DNA of 64,000 nucleotides, from contig PTEX01000003.1 in assembly GCA_003342815.1 (NCBI GenBank), forward strand, positions 5,351,898 to 5,415,897, written 5' to 3'. A program made the position numbers and the translations under genes. How positions within the stretch are numbered: the first letter of the stretch is position 1; each line of letters starts with the position of its first letter. This DNA comes from Eudromia elegans. Its lineage: Eukaryota; Chordata; Aves; Tinamiformes; Tinamidae. Below, piece by piece: positions 1 through 11,790 of the stretch. A model generated the notes under the pieces. That model saw nothing but the letters and a program-made list of their open reading frames with translations. It had not been told where the DNA came from and ran no database searches.

Positions 1-3000
1 GTCCGGTGGGTATTCCGACTATTCATTTATCCAGAGGGATTACACTGTAGTGAACAGCATTTAGACTTCAATTTAGTATGCATCCAGCCGAATTATGCGA
101 TTAGCTGATATGCAATAAACCAGAACAGCAACACATGCAGTCAAATGGTGCCAGATAAAAAACATATGATTCTTACATAGGCTCTTATAAGGCTATACCA
201 TTTAAAGTATTTATATGCAGTTTGGCTTACTCTATAGCTATGCTTCTGGTACACTCTTGTGTATATAGATCTACACGTATATCTATAGAGCTGTACCTAC
301 TTCACAGCCTTTGTACCTCCTATTGAATAGCCTTTCTTTCTGATATTTTATCTAAGCCAGACTTCAGCTGTTGGTGCAAAATAGTGTTGGCCACTTAAGA
401 ATGGACACAAAAGTTAAAAGAAGAGCTTTTGTTAGAAAAGTTTCAGAGAAAATGTCTCACCCAGCAGAAACAGTTCAGGATTTCTCAGGAACAAAGACAG
501 AGATTGTAGGTTGATTCTAGAGCTTCCTACAGATCTGCCTTCAAAATGTTGAGTTTCCATGGTTAGGGTTGGGAAGCTGGTAGGGAGCTGCTTTGAGCAG
601 TGATGGGGTTGACCATGGCCAAGTTCAGCCAAGTTTGAGGGGCTTTTGCCCCTAAAAGTTCACCTAGCAGCTTGCCAGCCTCTTCCTCCTGCTGCCCCCA
701 TGACATAGCGGGGTGGAAAGCAGGCAAAACAGGGATGTTTTTGATCTACTCCCAGGGAAATGAGCAGACCAGGCAGGGAGCCAGGTGGGAAGGTTGTCGT
801 GAAGCAGGTGTTCCCAACTGGGAATGTGAGGTTTGCTCTGTTGCGGGACCCAGCGCGGCGCCTGCCGTGACGCTGTGCGCAAGCCGCAATCCAGGAGTGG
901 GCAGTGTTGCCCTGCAGACCAGCCGTGCACGGGACCAGGCTGTGGCATGCCAAGCCTCTGAATCCCGGTAAATCGAGGTCTTGGTGGTGGCAACCTGGGC
1001 AGCCAAGACGGGCAGACAGTGCACACCTCACCCTCTGCCCGAGCACAGCAGTGACATCCCCCTGTGTGCTTCCACATCCAGCAGATACTGCCTTGTTACC
1101 TTTCCAAGTCCATCACTTTGACACTGAAGTGCCCAGTGCCCTGGAAAAACTCATAAGGAAACGAGCTTTTCCCCGCTTTCCTGCTTCACTAGGAACAAAG
1201 GATTCGCTGTGTTAAATAAGGACAAAACCACCAGGCAGGCTAATCTCCAATCATTGTGGGTAGTGCATGGGGCAGGAGCCTTACTGGAAATAGTAGGCAC
1301 AGGGCTAACTAAAACTATTTTGCTACCTATGCCAAATTAAGCCCAAAGGTGACTGTGTCAATTCTTGTGAAAGGTCTTATGGAAAAGCTTCCAAAGGTCT
1401 CGGCATCGTGAACGAGGCTCAGACTGTGCAGACAGATAGGCTTATGTAACAAAACGCAGTTGAATTAAACAGGAAATTAGAAATACTTAAAATAATAGTT
1501 AAAAACATGAAAAATAAGGCAAATAATGCATTTACACATGTTGCAATGATAAAATAATTAAGAAATATTTTTGAATGGCTTTTTTTTTAAAGTTTGTTCC
1601 TTTTTTATGGATGGAAACAAATAAGCAGAGCTCCTTATTCTCATTTCAAAATCCTTAAAAAAATGCAGGGTTTATGTGAAAAAAAATCTTACAAATATTT
1701 TTCCAGCTTGATTTTTAATTTTTAATATGAATTTGCATCCCTCTCTCAGATCAGTGGGATGTCAGTAGTCCATTCTGTATATACATATGCATGCTCTTAT
1801 TTTTGTTCTATGCGGTTTTGCTGACTGCAAATTTTGCAATGCATTTAAAAAAATATTTTCACATATTTTATTTACATAAACATGCAGAAAACAAGAGCAA
1901 GAGGATGAATGCCCACAAAATGCACATTATTATAAAACTGTGTTTCCAAGTGCATTTATCTGAATTCAAGCTGTGACTGAATGCAGTAGCTGTATCAACA
2001 CTGTATCAGTGGAAAATAGAGGAGGAAAATGTATGAAATGAGACATAACCTACTAAGGTCACTTCAGGGGCTATCACTGAGTGGAAAATGAATGCTAATA
2101 TTTTCAGATTTAACATGGGTAAGCCAGTCGGAATCAATAGTTTGGGGCTGAATTCTGAAATGCCCGCGGTGGAAGTAATGCAACGTGGACAGTCAGTGAG
2201 ATGGAATTATTAAAAGATAGGGTGGAGCCAAGCCTAGCCATATGGTGAATGCCATAACCGGGGCAGACCTGTCATGGCCAAGCAAGCTGGGAAAGCAGGC
2301 GAAAAGAAATTGTCCTGAAAGAACAACATGCATCCCGCCATGAAGAAATGAGGGCAGAGGGCTGTGGGCAACGCGCTGTCCAGTGACTGACACTTGCACT
2401 GATGAAAGACAACATTGGAAGTTGAGCCCCGGCAAGGCAAAGTTGATTAGGGGAGATGGGACCCTTCACCATGCCTTAAAAAATCATCACAGCTCAAAAC
2501 ACTCACTTCCAATATGCCTAATAAAGCACTTGGTCATTCATGCAAGTCAGATGAGTAACATATCTATCAGCAAAATAGCTGCATAACTGGCTACATCAGA
2601 CATAGCAGCTCATAGCGTATGAAACCCAAGCCCTTTCTGCCTGCAAAAGCTGCAATGGTTTCTCTCCAGCCATCAGTATGACACAACTCTGAGGCTTAAG
2701 GTCGATTTTTTTTTTTTTCAATTGTACCTTTTGGTGAAGGATGGAAATATTAAAAATTAATAAATATGTTTATCAGCATTTTTATATGCAGTATAGTTGA
2801 TAAAATCTTTATCTGGACTACTTAATAAGCTGCCAAAATTAGGGCATAGTCCTCCACCACTTGATTCATTGAAAGACTGTGATGAGACGACTAATATTCT
2901 TTTTACCATGAACCTGTGTTGCATGTGGCTCTGAAAATTCAAAATTCATTCTTGCAAAATTGACCTGATATTTCCACGATAGCCTACAAAACCAACACCT

Positions 3001-6000
3001 CTCTGGGCTAGAAGCCCACTGTGCATAGGGCAAAATGCTGTGTTTGGTACCGATCAGACAAGTACATCTCTGAGCTTCGAGTCTGTGGAAATGAGCATGC
3101 ACACGAAAAGAGACGGACTGCAAGACAGGGCAGGGTGGAGGAAGATCTTGCACCTCTGTCTTCTTCATGCGGGAGGACTTTGGGGATCTCAACAGGACGA
3201 ACATGCCCTATACATATGTATGTTCCAGTGCCTGTGTAGCTATAAGATAAATCTATTACGTGTCACTGCAGAAATATTTTATTTTTCAGTCTGATTTCTT
3301 TTTTGACATGGTACAGATCAAGTTGCCATGTCCGTACTAGTAAATTAAATGTACTTGGGAATATTCGTTGGTATTTGAGTAAGCCGCCTGGCAACAGGCT
3401 GTACACGTATCAGTAAACTCTCTTACCTTTTGGAGAGGGGGACCATATCCAAGCAGTGAAGCAGAAACCGTCCCGGGGCTATACTGATTCCCAAGCCAGG
3501 CCCATGTCTCCTTTGGGAGAGCACTGCCCTGGCCAAAACTCTGTTGGGGACAACTTAACTGCACAGATGATGGAGCTCCATGCCTGGAATTACTCCTTGA
3601 CATTATTTAATTTCCTGGCATGTATGTAACTAATTTGACCTGACATTGGACTTTGAATAAATTTCCTTTTTTTCCAAATAAAAACTTAGAAGGAATTGTA
3701 CACTGTTTAATTCATTCTTTCTTTTTCTTCCTTTTTTCTTTTTCCTTTAAGCCATATATCTCTGTGATTTATTTTCCATTCTGTCAACATTAACTTATGT
3801 AAAATTTTTTTTGTATTGTATTTTTGTATTTGTATTTTTTTTAATTTTAAAATTTCATACTGTTCTTTTGCTATATTAGGGAGGCTTTTCATCCATTTTT
3901 CATTGTCTGAGCTATAAGACTTTACAAAGTTTTGCTTTAAAAATAATTTTGTCTTGGTTTTTATACAGATAAAAAAGTATAAAATGAGATTACATCTCTC
4001 TCAGCTTTAATTGTTCCCGGAATAATCCATCCACTACAGCTCAGCTCAACGTCCATGAGCCTCAGGAGCTGGTTGTCATACCTCAGACAAGCGAGAAAAG
4101 TGAAGGAATTTTCTAAGAAGGCAGATATAATTTCATGGCCGTGCATACTTAGCTATCCTATGAGCGCTGAGGAATTGTGGCGTTCCACTTCTCATTATGT
4201 ATGCCCACAAGAGAAACATTAAACTCGACTTCTCTTTGACTGGTGCCTTCTTTCTCGCCTCCTCTTGTACATACTTATAAAATAAAGATCAAACTTCCTA
4301 GAATCTTTTTTATCTGCTTTGAAGTCTAAGGAAAAACTTTTTTGGAAATTCTATTTTCATCTCTGTGAATTTATTCTCTAATGTTTCTAACTTGTCAAAT
4401 ATGGGTTGTGCTGTTCAAGGAGCAGCTAAGGAAAAAAGCCTGTATTTGAATCTGCATGAACAGACAATCGTACTGACCATTATATGAATGCCCTCAAAGA
4501 TGTGAAGTTGTCTGTATTCTTCGCACAATGGACCAGTTCTGAGGCATGTTCTCTAGATTGTGTGGAGGGAAGAAATACAGATGTTTTGGCTGTTCTTGCC
4601 TAGCAAATTACTGCATGTAAAGTGTGCAAAAGAAGCAAATCCTACACTTTGAACATTCTTGCCTGCCCCCTCCCCACTCACTTTTTTATTATTTTTTTCC
4701 TTTGCCATAACTCACTTTTTGTCTAAAGGATTGTACAGGAAGGATATTTGGAAGGATTTTGGAAGTATAACATAATATCCAGCTCAGAGATATTGTCCAA
4801 GGAAGAGGAAATAGTGAAAAGTGTCCTCACATCCCATAGGATTCCTTTCTTCCACTAACCTTATTTTATTTGGCTGTGGGAATGAAATCAAGTCACTGAA
4901 TTACAAATGCCAAACTCACTAGGAAGAGTGATGCTTTTGTTCCTTGTTGATAGCAATAATTTATGCATTTTGGGGCATTAGTGCACTGGAAATCCTCTTT
5001 CACAGAACTGTAAGTCTGTTAAAATAGGTTGTGGGGAGCTCCTGTACTAATGAGCTCTAGCCTGGTGATGCTTTATCTACTGAACATATTTTTTATACTT
5101 ACAAATGAAGAAGATACACTTTATGCATTTTTTTCCTCTATGAGTTGATTAATTAATACTAATTAACTAATATTAGGAAGTAGATGCATGCATGCTGTAC
5201 ATGCCCTGTGACATGCTGAGTGAGCTAATGCATTGAAATGAGCTCCTACCCTAACCCCTACTGGGGAAGTGCCGGTGATACGGCTGTCTGGGCCCCAACC
5301 TGTGCCCTGCATGAGCCTGCGTGGTCGCTGCCTTTCTCTTGGGGCTCCACAGGGTCTGTTGGGTCCCTTGGGGCTAGCTGAGTGGATCCCAAATATCTGG
5401 CTCTGCCTGGGGGGGCTCAGAGAAGCGCAGGCCAGATACTGCCCCTGGTAGCAGATATGATCTCTCACTGTGTGATGGGCTGCGTGGGGACAGTCCTCGC
5501 CAGCACCTTGGTGATCCAGGAGAAGCCTCTAATTAGCATCTACATTTACTTTGCTTTCTTTTTTTTCTCACAAAACCAACCTTCCCTGCATATTTCCCCA
5601 AGCCGCCTCTACAGCACCGTACTTCTCAGCTTGCCCCTGGACATACTATCGGGCTGAGCAAGTCACTCCATCCCCCTTGCTAGCTCTTGCCATTCCGGCT
5701 GGCCCCTTCAAAAGAAGCACTAGGTACGGACAATCAAATCTTTTTTTATTTCATTTACAGAATGAAAGAGACCCTCATGGTCCTCATGGAAACCAGAACC
5801 TTCCACCACATGCATTTGCCGAAGCACATTCTCTTTTGTGGTTGATGGCCAGAAGAAATATATATTCACTTTTTAAAAGACAGATGACATGCTCTTTAAA
5901 ATCTGCTTGGATCTGAAATGGGAGCAGTTTGATCTGGCACAGCCTTTAATCGAAATACTGTTGTAAAAGTTGCATGTATATTATGGTTGTAAAAAATTCC

Positions 6001-6590
6001 AGAATACAAATGTAGATATTTCTACTCTGCAAATGTACATATCTAATGACAGATGTGTGCGAGCACACGCATTCTGTTTAGAACTCATCAAGCCTCTGAG
6101 AATGGTAGGCTTTACATCTCTTAAGCGACAGGTCTTATGAGGCAAAATATCTAATTCAGGGATCTGAAAAGGCACTGTAAGGCTATGTTTTTAACAGGAA
6201 AAAAAGAATTACAAGCCTGCAGCAATGAAGTGCTTAGTGCAAGATTTCAATTCTCAGCCTTAGAGCTATTACATTTCAATTTGATGCAGCAGAAGATTTT
6301 GCTGATCTGAAATTAGTGAACGGCAAGAAGGAAATATCTTGCCTTTCTCCCCCCCGCCTTGGAAGCAGGTGGTTATTGTTTTAAATTACTAGGGATCTAA
6401 GGTTGGCCACCATCCAACATATGTCACGGAGCTTAGGTCCTCAGCTCCAGAGCGGAAAACCCACACCCAAATATTTGATCAGGCCGTATTCTTCCAGCCT
6501 TGCTGACAAAGACCGACTCAAAGATGACAACAGAGGTTACAATTTGCTTTGAAAATCAAAGAGGTCTATTTTTCTAATTTTTTTTTTTTC
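1..6590. other. Gene-free A+T-rich stretch
   Basis: No coding region can be supported. The open frames are at most 137 codons and overlap one another on both strands around 660-1215, which is what moderately GC-rich non-coding DNA gives by chance. The part around 1440-1990 is particularly A+T-rich, with runs of A and T and many ATTA/TAAT cores. No interspersed repeat was recognised. The stretch is probably intergenic or intronic. Confidence 0.6.
5146..5175. promoter_or_regulatory. Cluster of TAAT/ATTA homeodomain-type cores
   Basis: About 30 bp consist almost only of overlapping TTAATTAA, ACTAATTA and AACTAATATTA words, giving several homeodomain-type TAAT cores on both strands. Such cores are common by chance in A+T-rich DNA, so this is only a possible binding cluster. 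No gene lies nearby to connect it to. Confidence 0.2.
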
Positions 6591-6979
6591 TGGAAGAATT
6601 AAAAGATATTCAATTAGAATGGTCCAATCTGTCTCTGGCAAACAGAAAAAAATAGTCCAGGATGCAAATTAAGAATAAAACAAATGCGGAAGAGGAGAAC
6701 TCACAGCGGTGCATTGCTGCGGCCTCTTGAACAGTTTTACTCTGGTGTGCCTGTGGGAGCCTTGCACCTCGCGTGTCCCTGTTTATCAGAGACCCATCGA
6801 TGTGGAGGGGGATTAGAGAGGAGGAAGAAAGGAGAAGAAAACAGGAGAGGACGGGGAATCCCCTGCATCTGCGAGGCTGGGGAATATTGGGTTTTTAGGG
6901 TTCATGCACCGTTATCTTTAATTTTCATGGTATTTAAAGGGCATGGTAATGAGTGTCCGAGTGAAAATAAAAAGGGTTC

Positions 6980-7335
6980 ACGATCTCGGAGAAAGCGCAG
7001 TGCGTGGCGCCGGCTCAGGCCGTGCCTGGGGCTGTCCTGGGCCAGGGGGCCGCCCTTCACCCTCGGCTGCCGCCTGCCCTTTCCAGCAGCCTCCCGGGGC
7101 AGCCTTCGGAGCGGGTCCCAGCGCGGGCGTGCAAGCCGTGCCGTGCAGAGGCCTCCCTCTGGCAAAGCAGGGGGGCAGCAAAGAAAACAGCAGCACGGAA
7201 TGCTTGCACAAAATGTAGATTTGTGCATTTTCCTGTTTCATGGAGCCTCTAGTCCATTTGCGCCTACTTTTCCGAGCCTTTTCGGTCGCTGCAGAGCCAC
7301 GGGCTGCGGCGTGTGGAGCACTGAGGTGCTGGAGC
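6980..7335. other. Short GC-rich, CpG-rich block
   Basis: The base composition changes sharply here from A+T-rich flanks to GC-rich sequence. Unmutated CpG dinucleotides are dense around 6985-7150 and again, more thinly, around 7255-7320. It resembles a small CpG island. No TATA box, recognisable first exon or gene was found. It may be an orphan island, a distal enhancer kept unmethylated, or a GC-biased conversion tract. Confidence 0.4.
7205..7227. repeat. Short perfect inverted repeat
   Basis: The arms TGCACAAA (7205-7212) and TTTGTGCA (7220-7227) are perfectly complementary around a 7-nt centre. The element is at the edge of the GC-rich block. It could be a dyad binding site, but inverted repeats of this size occur by chance. 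Confidence 0.3.
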
Positions 7336-9085
7336 AGTCCTCATTAAAGAACACCTGCCGGGGTTATTCCTCCTCCAGGGCAACTTCCATCTATTAAGAG
7401 TCCTGTTGGTAGGAAAATGTGAAATGAGGATTTCTAAAAGGAGTGGATTGTTTGGAGGTGGTTTGGGTTTGTGCATGGGGCTAGTTCAGCCAATGAGGTC
7501 AGCTAAGTATGTGGCACTTTATTGCTGCTTACTTTGGAATGGGAAAAGCCTTTTCTTTCCCAATTGCGCTTTTCACACTCCTGCTCCAACAGTCACCCTG
7601 GCTCGTAATGGGGGCAGAGATGTTTTCGGTGATTTTTTTAGCTTGGTAGGAGAAATAGATTCAATTGCAAAGCTGGCCCTCAATTTTTGATACTTGCTGA
7701 TTTTACCCACAAGCCTTCCAGGTGTGTTCATTTGTTTGCACAAAATCAGTTTGCTTGTGTGTTCTAAATAACCACCCAGTGAACAGCTAATAGGCTTGCT
7801 TACCACAGTAGCTGTACGAGACTAGGGCACTCTTTATCTGGTGGTGCTTATCAAATACAGTGGTATCCAACCCTATTGTAAGAAAAGTGCAAGAACAGAC
7901 CCAGAGTTCTTTATATGCAGACAAATACACCTGCAAGCTTGGTGGGCACCCTAACGAAAACCACATAGAAATGTATATTCTGTTTATATTTTGCAATGTC
8001 AGCTTGCTGCCACTGACCTGATTTGCTGGCTGCTAGTGAACAGCTTAACATAATGACATTGTTAACCCAAGATCCCCCCTATACAGCACAGGAGCAAAAG
8101 GGAAGCAGCCTTCCCTTTGATTTTCCTTAATACTGTGCATCACCAGAAACACAGGCTGCTGCGAGATACTCACCTGTGTTGCTGGTTTCTTGATCCCTGA
8201 TAACATGATACTATGGGAAACATTTTAAGGAAAAAAACCAGGAATCTTAGGTTGGAACAAACTGTTATGTCACTCTGTAGTGCGCGTGTGCCATGAAAGC
8301 AGCTCGCCCTTGCCCTGATGGCAATTTCTTCAGCGACATTCACGATCCTGTTGAAAACAGCAACAATCCTGTTCATTACTTGGGGCTTTCTACTCGATGC
8401 CCAATGAAAATGTTCTGAAAATCAGAAAGTGTGCATTACACAGCTCTTTTGTAGTGTAAATAGAGCAACTATTTAAGTTATGCACATACTAGAACTGCAT
8501 TACACACATATGCACTATACACAACCTAGATAGCTCTTTTACCAATCTAGGCAGTATTTTAATTAAAAGAGTGGTAACAAGTCTCTAAAACCAGCCAACG
8601 CTGTATTTGGGTTTTAACTGAGAAATTCTAGGGTTTTATGAATTCATGGCAGACCCTTAGGGATACATTTTCAAAGCAGCGCACACAATTTTAGGCATGC
8701 AAATCCCATTAAAATCAGTGGGAGACATGTGGCTAAAACCCACGCAATACTTTGGAAGCAACATGCCCCTTAACGTTATCTAGACAGTGTTTCGGCCTGT
8801 GAATTTTCTTGCTTTCAATTTTTACAACTGAATTCAAAAAGGAAAAAAATTTGCCACGGGGATGTGGGAATTTCAGCAGAATTCAGCCTCTTTTACTTCC
8901 AGAGGAGTCGTTTTGATCTATCAGCTACACTGTTATGCAGTAAAGATACAGTCTTGGTCTCTCTTTATGGGCTTAATGTGCACCCAACTATTCTGCCTTG
9001 TGATTATCTAATTTAGCTACGCAGCTAGGTAGCTAACTGACTTTGAAACACATATATTATAGTTCTCAGCCGACTAGAGCTTCTC
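7336..9085. other. Gene-free stretch between two CpG-rich blocks
   Basis: No coding region, RNA gene or young repeat was recognised. The open frames are below 95 codons. Only a possible old interspersed repeat at 8655-8775 stands out. Confidence 0.5.
8655..8775. repeat. Possible ancient interspersed repeat fragment
   Basis: The succession of words (TTTTCAAAG near 8670, GCAAATCCCATTAAAATCAGTGGGA near 8698, then CTAAAACCCACGCAATACTTTGGAAG) resembles an old repeat type widespread in turtles, crocodiles and birds, which reads roughly as 'ttttcaaag ... aaatcccattgaaaatcaatgggag ... cctaaatcc'. The similarity is from memory of the family's general pattern. The family is not named, and the copy is strongly decayed. 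Confidence 0.35.
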
Positions 9086-9089
9086 GTAA

Positions 9090-9785
9090 TAAAGTCCTTG
9101 AGGCGGGCGGACCGTGAAGTTCCTTTCGGGGCAATGGTGGTGCTGGGCTCCGGTACCACAAGGCCCAGAGTGACCCGCTGCCCGCCGGTACCACGATGCC
9201 CAGAGCGACTCGTTGCCCGCAACTAGGCGTTGCAGAAAGGCCCAAACGCGGCGGGAAGGTCGCGGATCCGCACGCTGGCACCCGATCCGCGCGGACACCC
9301 AACGGGCACCACCTCGGCTGGGCACGCGGCAGCGCGGGGGCCACCAGCACGGTGTGCTCTAGGACGCGAGCGGAAGCCCTTGGCCCAGGCAGCAGCGGAT
9401 AAGGCCAGAGAAGCGGCCGCTGAGCCCCGAGCACAAACACTAACGAACGAGGCTTTGGGGGGACAGGGAGCTCCGAGCGCCCTGGGGGTCAATGCAGAGC
9501 CCCTTCCCTCTGCCTTGCACGGCTAAACCGGGACCACGAGCGGGACGGAGAGGCCCGTTTGATGGTTTTGCTCCAAGGGATGATCTCGAGGATTCCTCCG
9601 CGCCGCGGCCGGTCCCGGCGCTGCGTGGGGAGCGCTCGGCGCGAGGGGGCGCCCCAGGACGGCGCTGCGGGAGCAGAGAGCGGCGCGGAGCGCGCGGAGC
9701 GCCCGGGCCCGCGGAGGCGCCCGCGGCCACCGCCTGCCCCGCAGAGCCCGCGGCCGCGCACGGCGGCTCCCGCCCCGCTATAGCA
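9090..9785. other. CpG-island-like block without an obvious gene
   Basis: About 700 bp are strongly GC-rich with very frequent CpG, and densest at 9590-9780. Open frames occur in nearly every frame on both strands here (up to 145 codons), as expected from the composition, and none has a recognisable domain. The block ends abruptly in a TTTTA microsatellite. It could be an orphan CpG island, the promoter of an unannotated transcript, or GC-rich DNA transposed from elsewhere. No TATA box, initiator or convincing first exon with a donor was identified. Confidence 0.55.
9150..9219. repeat. 35-bp tandem duplication in the CpG-rich block
   Basis: Two adjacent 35-bp units, 9150-9184 and 9185-9219, both start with CCGGTACCAC and end with GCCCG. 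They differ at five positions, mostly transitions. The unit contains a KpnI-type GGTACC palindrome and CCCAGAG. It looks like a short minisatellite of two copies. Confidence 0.7.
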
Positions 9786-9798
9786 ACCCTAGAAACAC

Positions 9799-9905
9799 TT
9801 TATTTTATTATTTTATTTTATTTTATTTTATTTTATTTTATTTTATTTTATTTTATTTTATTTTATTTTATTTTATTTTATTTTATTTTATTTTATTTTA
9901 TTTTA
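9799..9905. repeat. (TTTTA)n pentanucleotide microsatellite
   Basis: About 19 uninterrupted TTTTA units fill 9811-9905, preceded by a slightly irregular start. The purity suggests a young, length-variable locus. It directly abuts the CpG-rich block and accounts for the repeated Phe-Ile-Leu-Phe-Tyr string in a plus-strand open frame there. Confidence 0.95.
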
Positions 9906-9993
9906 TATTGCTATTTTGGAAGAGCTTAAAAAATTAATTGTCTTAATTATTCTACCTAATACTATAATCCCGCTATTAAGACTCGGAAAGGAA

Positions 9994-10048
<55 letters not shown>
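9994..10048. repeat. (AAT)n trinucleotide microsatellite
   Basis: There are about 18 uninterrupted AAT units, starting some 90 bp after the TTTTA array. It gives a poly-Asn string in one open frame, which is an artefact of the repeat and not a gene. Confidence 0.95.
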
Positions 10049-10439
10049 GTAAAAGATATGAAAGATATTTAAAAATTAAAATTGTGCTCCAGTGTGATTA
10101 GCTGTGCGGTCGTTGGGTAACGTCGCTGCAGCTGAGGGACGTTAAGCCACGTTGCTTTATCTTTCTATTTTTCTTAATTCCAAACAGGATGATATGTTTC
10201 CCCAAGTTATCCAACAACACTACCATAATGAACTTAAACTTCCCTTTTTTGTGTGTGTATGTCTGGTTTTTATTTATTTTTGACTAGTTTTAGCTTTCTA
10301 AATTGTCCAGGGGAAAAATATAAATAAGGTAAGGGCTTTTTTTTTTTCCTTTTCTTTCCCCCCTCTTGGTTTGTGCCTTTACTTTTTTCTACACTCTAAT
10401 GACATTTGGCAGGCTCAACTGTGTAATGCTTGACTGGTT

Positions 10440-10640
10440 TTATTGTTGTCTGCTCCCAGTGGGGAATAGTTGACACTGCTCTCTGTTTTCAATTGATATC
10501 CATTTTCAACAATATTGCTTTCTATTAGATTCCTGCACAGTTTGCGCCAGCCAAACCGAATATTTACCATGTTGCCCTCAACGCCTCAAATCAACAAACA
10601 TTAAAATAAGTAAAATATGCATTTACTGTCTGACATTTTC
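10440..10640. promoter_or_regulatory. Candidate conserved non-coding element
   Basis: The interval carries several short words typical of developmental enhancers, including CAATTGATATCCATTT, ATTAGATT, AACCGAATATTTA and AAATCAACAAACATTAAAAT. The last resembles a forkhead-type AACAAACA site. There are no simple repeats or transposon sequence. Conservation itself cannot be seen from one sequence. Confidence 0.25.
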
Positions 10641-11559
10641 AAATTTCCCTTTCAAATTATTATTTTGACTGTATTTCACAACAAATGAATCAAACATTAA
10701 AGATAACTTAAGGTAACTTAGATTGATTTTGAGTTTTAAATGGTAACGTAACAGGGGCCATGAATACAGGAAGACCTCATGCATTTTCCTGCATTTCATT
10801 AGCGTCCATGTTTGCACCTTCACTTCTCTGCAATATGATACACAGGCTTATATTGACTGTTGTTTCCAGCTGTAGCGTTGAATGACATTGTTCCTCGTGT
10901 AATCTTATTAATTTCAAAGAGTTTACTCACACAGTAAAATAGCATAGTTGACTCCTTGAATCTGCCTGATTTCAGCTGCTGTCCTGGCCAAGACACCAGT
11001 TTCCTGTCACCACTTGCACACCGCAGTGTCCGCCTGCGGCGTCCAGCTCACCAGCCTTGTGCTGCTGCACGTCCTCTGGCCGAGACCGTCAGCTTTCACA
11101 CCTGCACAGCAGCTTCTCTCGGTTGCCTTCTGATTTCACTCATTTATTACATCCAATTCTGTGCCTGCAGAGACCGTCCTTAGTGGTCAGCCTTGTAGAG
11201 CTGCATGCAAGTAACAGTGGGTCAGGCAGGGAAACCCCATTTGTGTAGCTTTTCCGTGAAGTCTTTTTATCATAACCTCTTCATTCTTCTTTACCTTCCC
11301 CCATCTTCTTTATAATCTGTGTGTTATCTATGGAATCAAGACCCCCAAAATTAGGAAACTGAAGAACTGAACATGCTGTGAAAATGTATTTGGTCCATTA
11401 TAATTTCAAAACATTCCAACATAATTTGGACTGATAATACTCAAAAAAAGGCTTCCTCCATACAAAGGATTGATGGTGTCTGCTGAATTGGTAGCTATTC
11501 AATATTTTGTTTTTCCCCATCAGTCAACTCATGACCCCAGGCTTTATTTACCAAACACC

Positions 11560-11790
11560 ATCCAAGCCCTGCACTTAATACAGAATTATTAATTTCCTGC
11601 TGGGCTCTTCCTTTGCTCCCCTCGCCAGCGGCGCTTCACGGCTCTTAATGGAGTTCTACATTTGGCCTGTGGCACAAGGCTTGCCGTTTTCCTCAGAGCG
11701 AGTGTGCGGTGTCTTTCCCTCCACGGATATTTATTACCTTTCCATAATGACACAGATGTGCAAAGCTCTCGTCGTAAATTGGTCTCGTCT
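11560..11790. promoter_or_regulatory. Candidate conserved non-coding element
   Basis: ATTATTAATTTCC-type homeodomain cores lie next to a GC-rich stretch with CpGs near 11620-11640. This is followed by GGATATTTATTACC and a CCATAATGACAC word. The texture differs from its repeat-poor but bland surroundings. The call rests only on texture. Confidence 0.22.

Larger units (their letters stand above)
6684..7397 (+). other. 237-codon open frame, probably not a gene
   Basis: This is the longest ATG-to-stop frame in the window. Its middle runs through the GC-rich block at 6980-7335, where stop codons are rare in every frame: three other open frames of 82-108 codons overlap it on both strands. The predicted protein is rich in Arg, Gly, Ser and Pro. 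It shows no domain, signal peptide or repeat. A splice-acceptor-like pyrimidine tract ending in CAG lies near 6790, but no matching donor stands out. It is read as a composition effect; a lineage-specific exon cannot be excluded. Confidence 0.2.

Noticed and set aside
560..575. TTAGGG-like word as an interstitial telomere repeat
   Set aside because: Only a single unit occurs, with no array.
3424..3561. Minus-strand exon with donor at CTTAC (about 3424) and acceptor near 3561
   Set aside because: The acceptor has a weak pyrimidine tract and the enclosed peptide shows no recognisable feature.
6684..7397. 237-codon ORF as a gene
   Set aside because: It crosses a GC-rich block where all frames are open, and it has no domain or credible start context.
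9492..9929. 145-codon ORF with a Phe-Ile-Leu-Phe-Tyr repeat as a membrane protein
   Set aside because: The hydrophobic string is only the translation of the TTTTA microsatellite.
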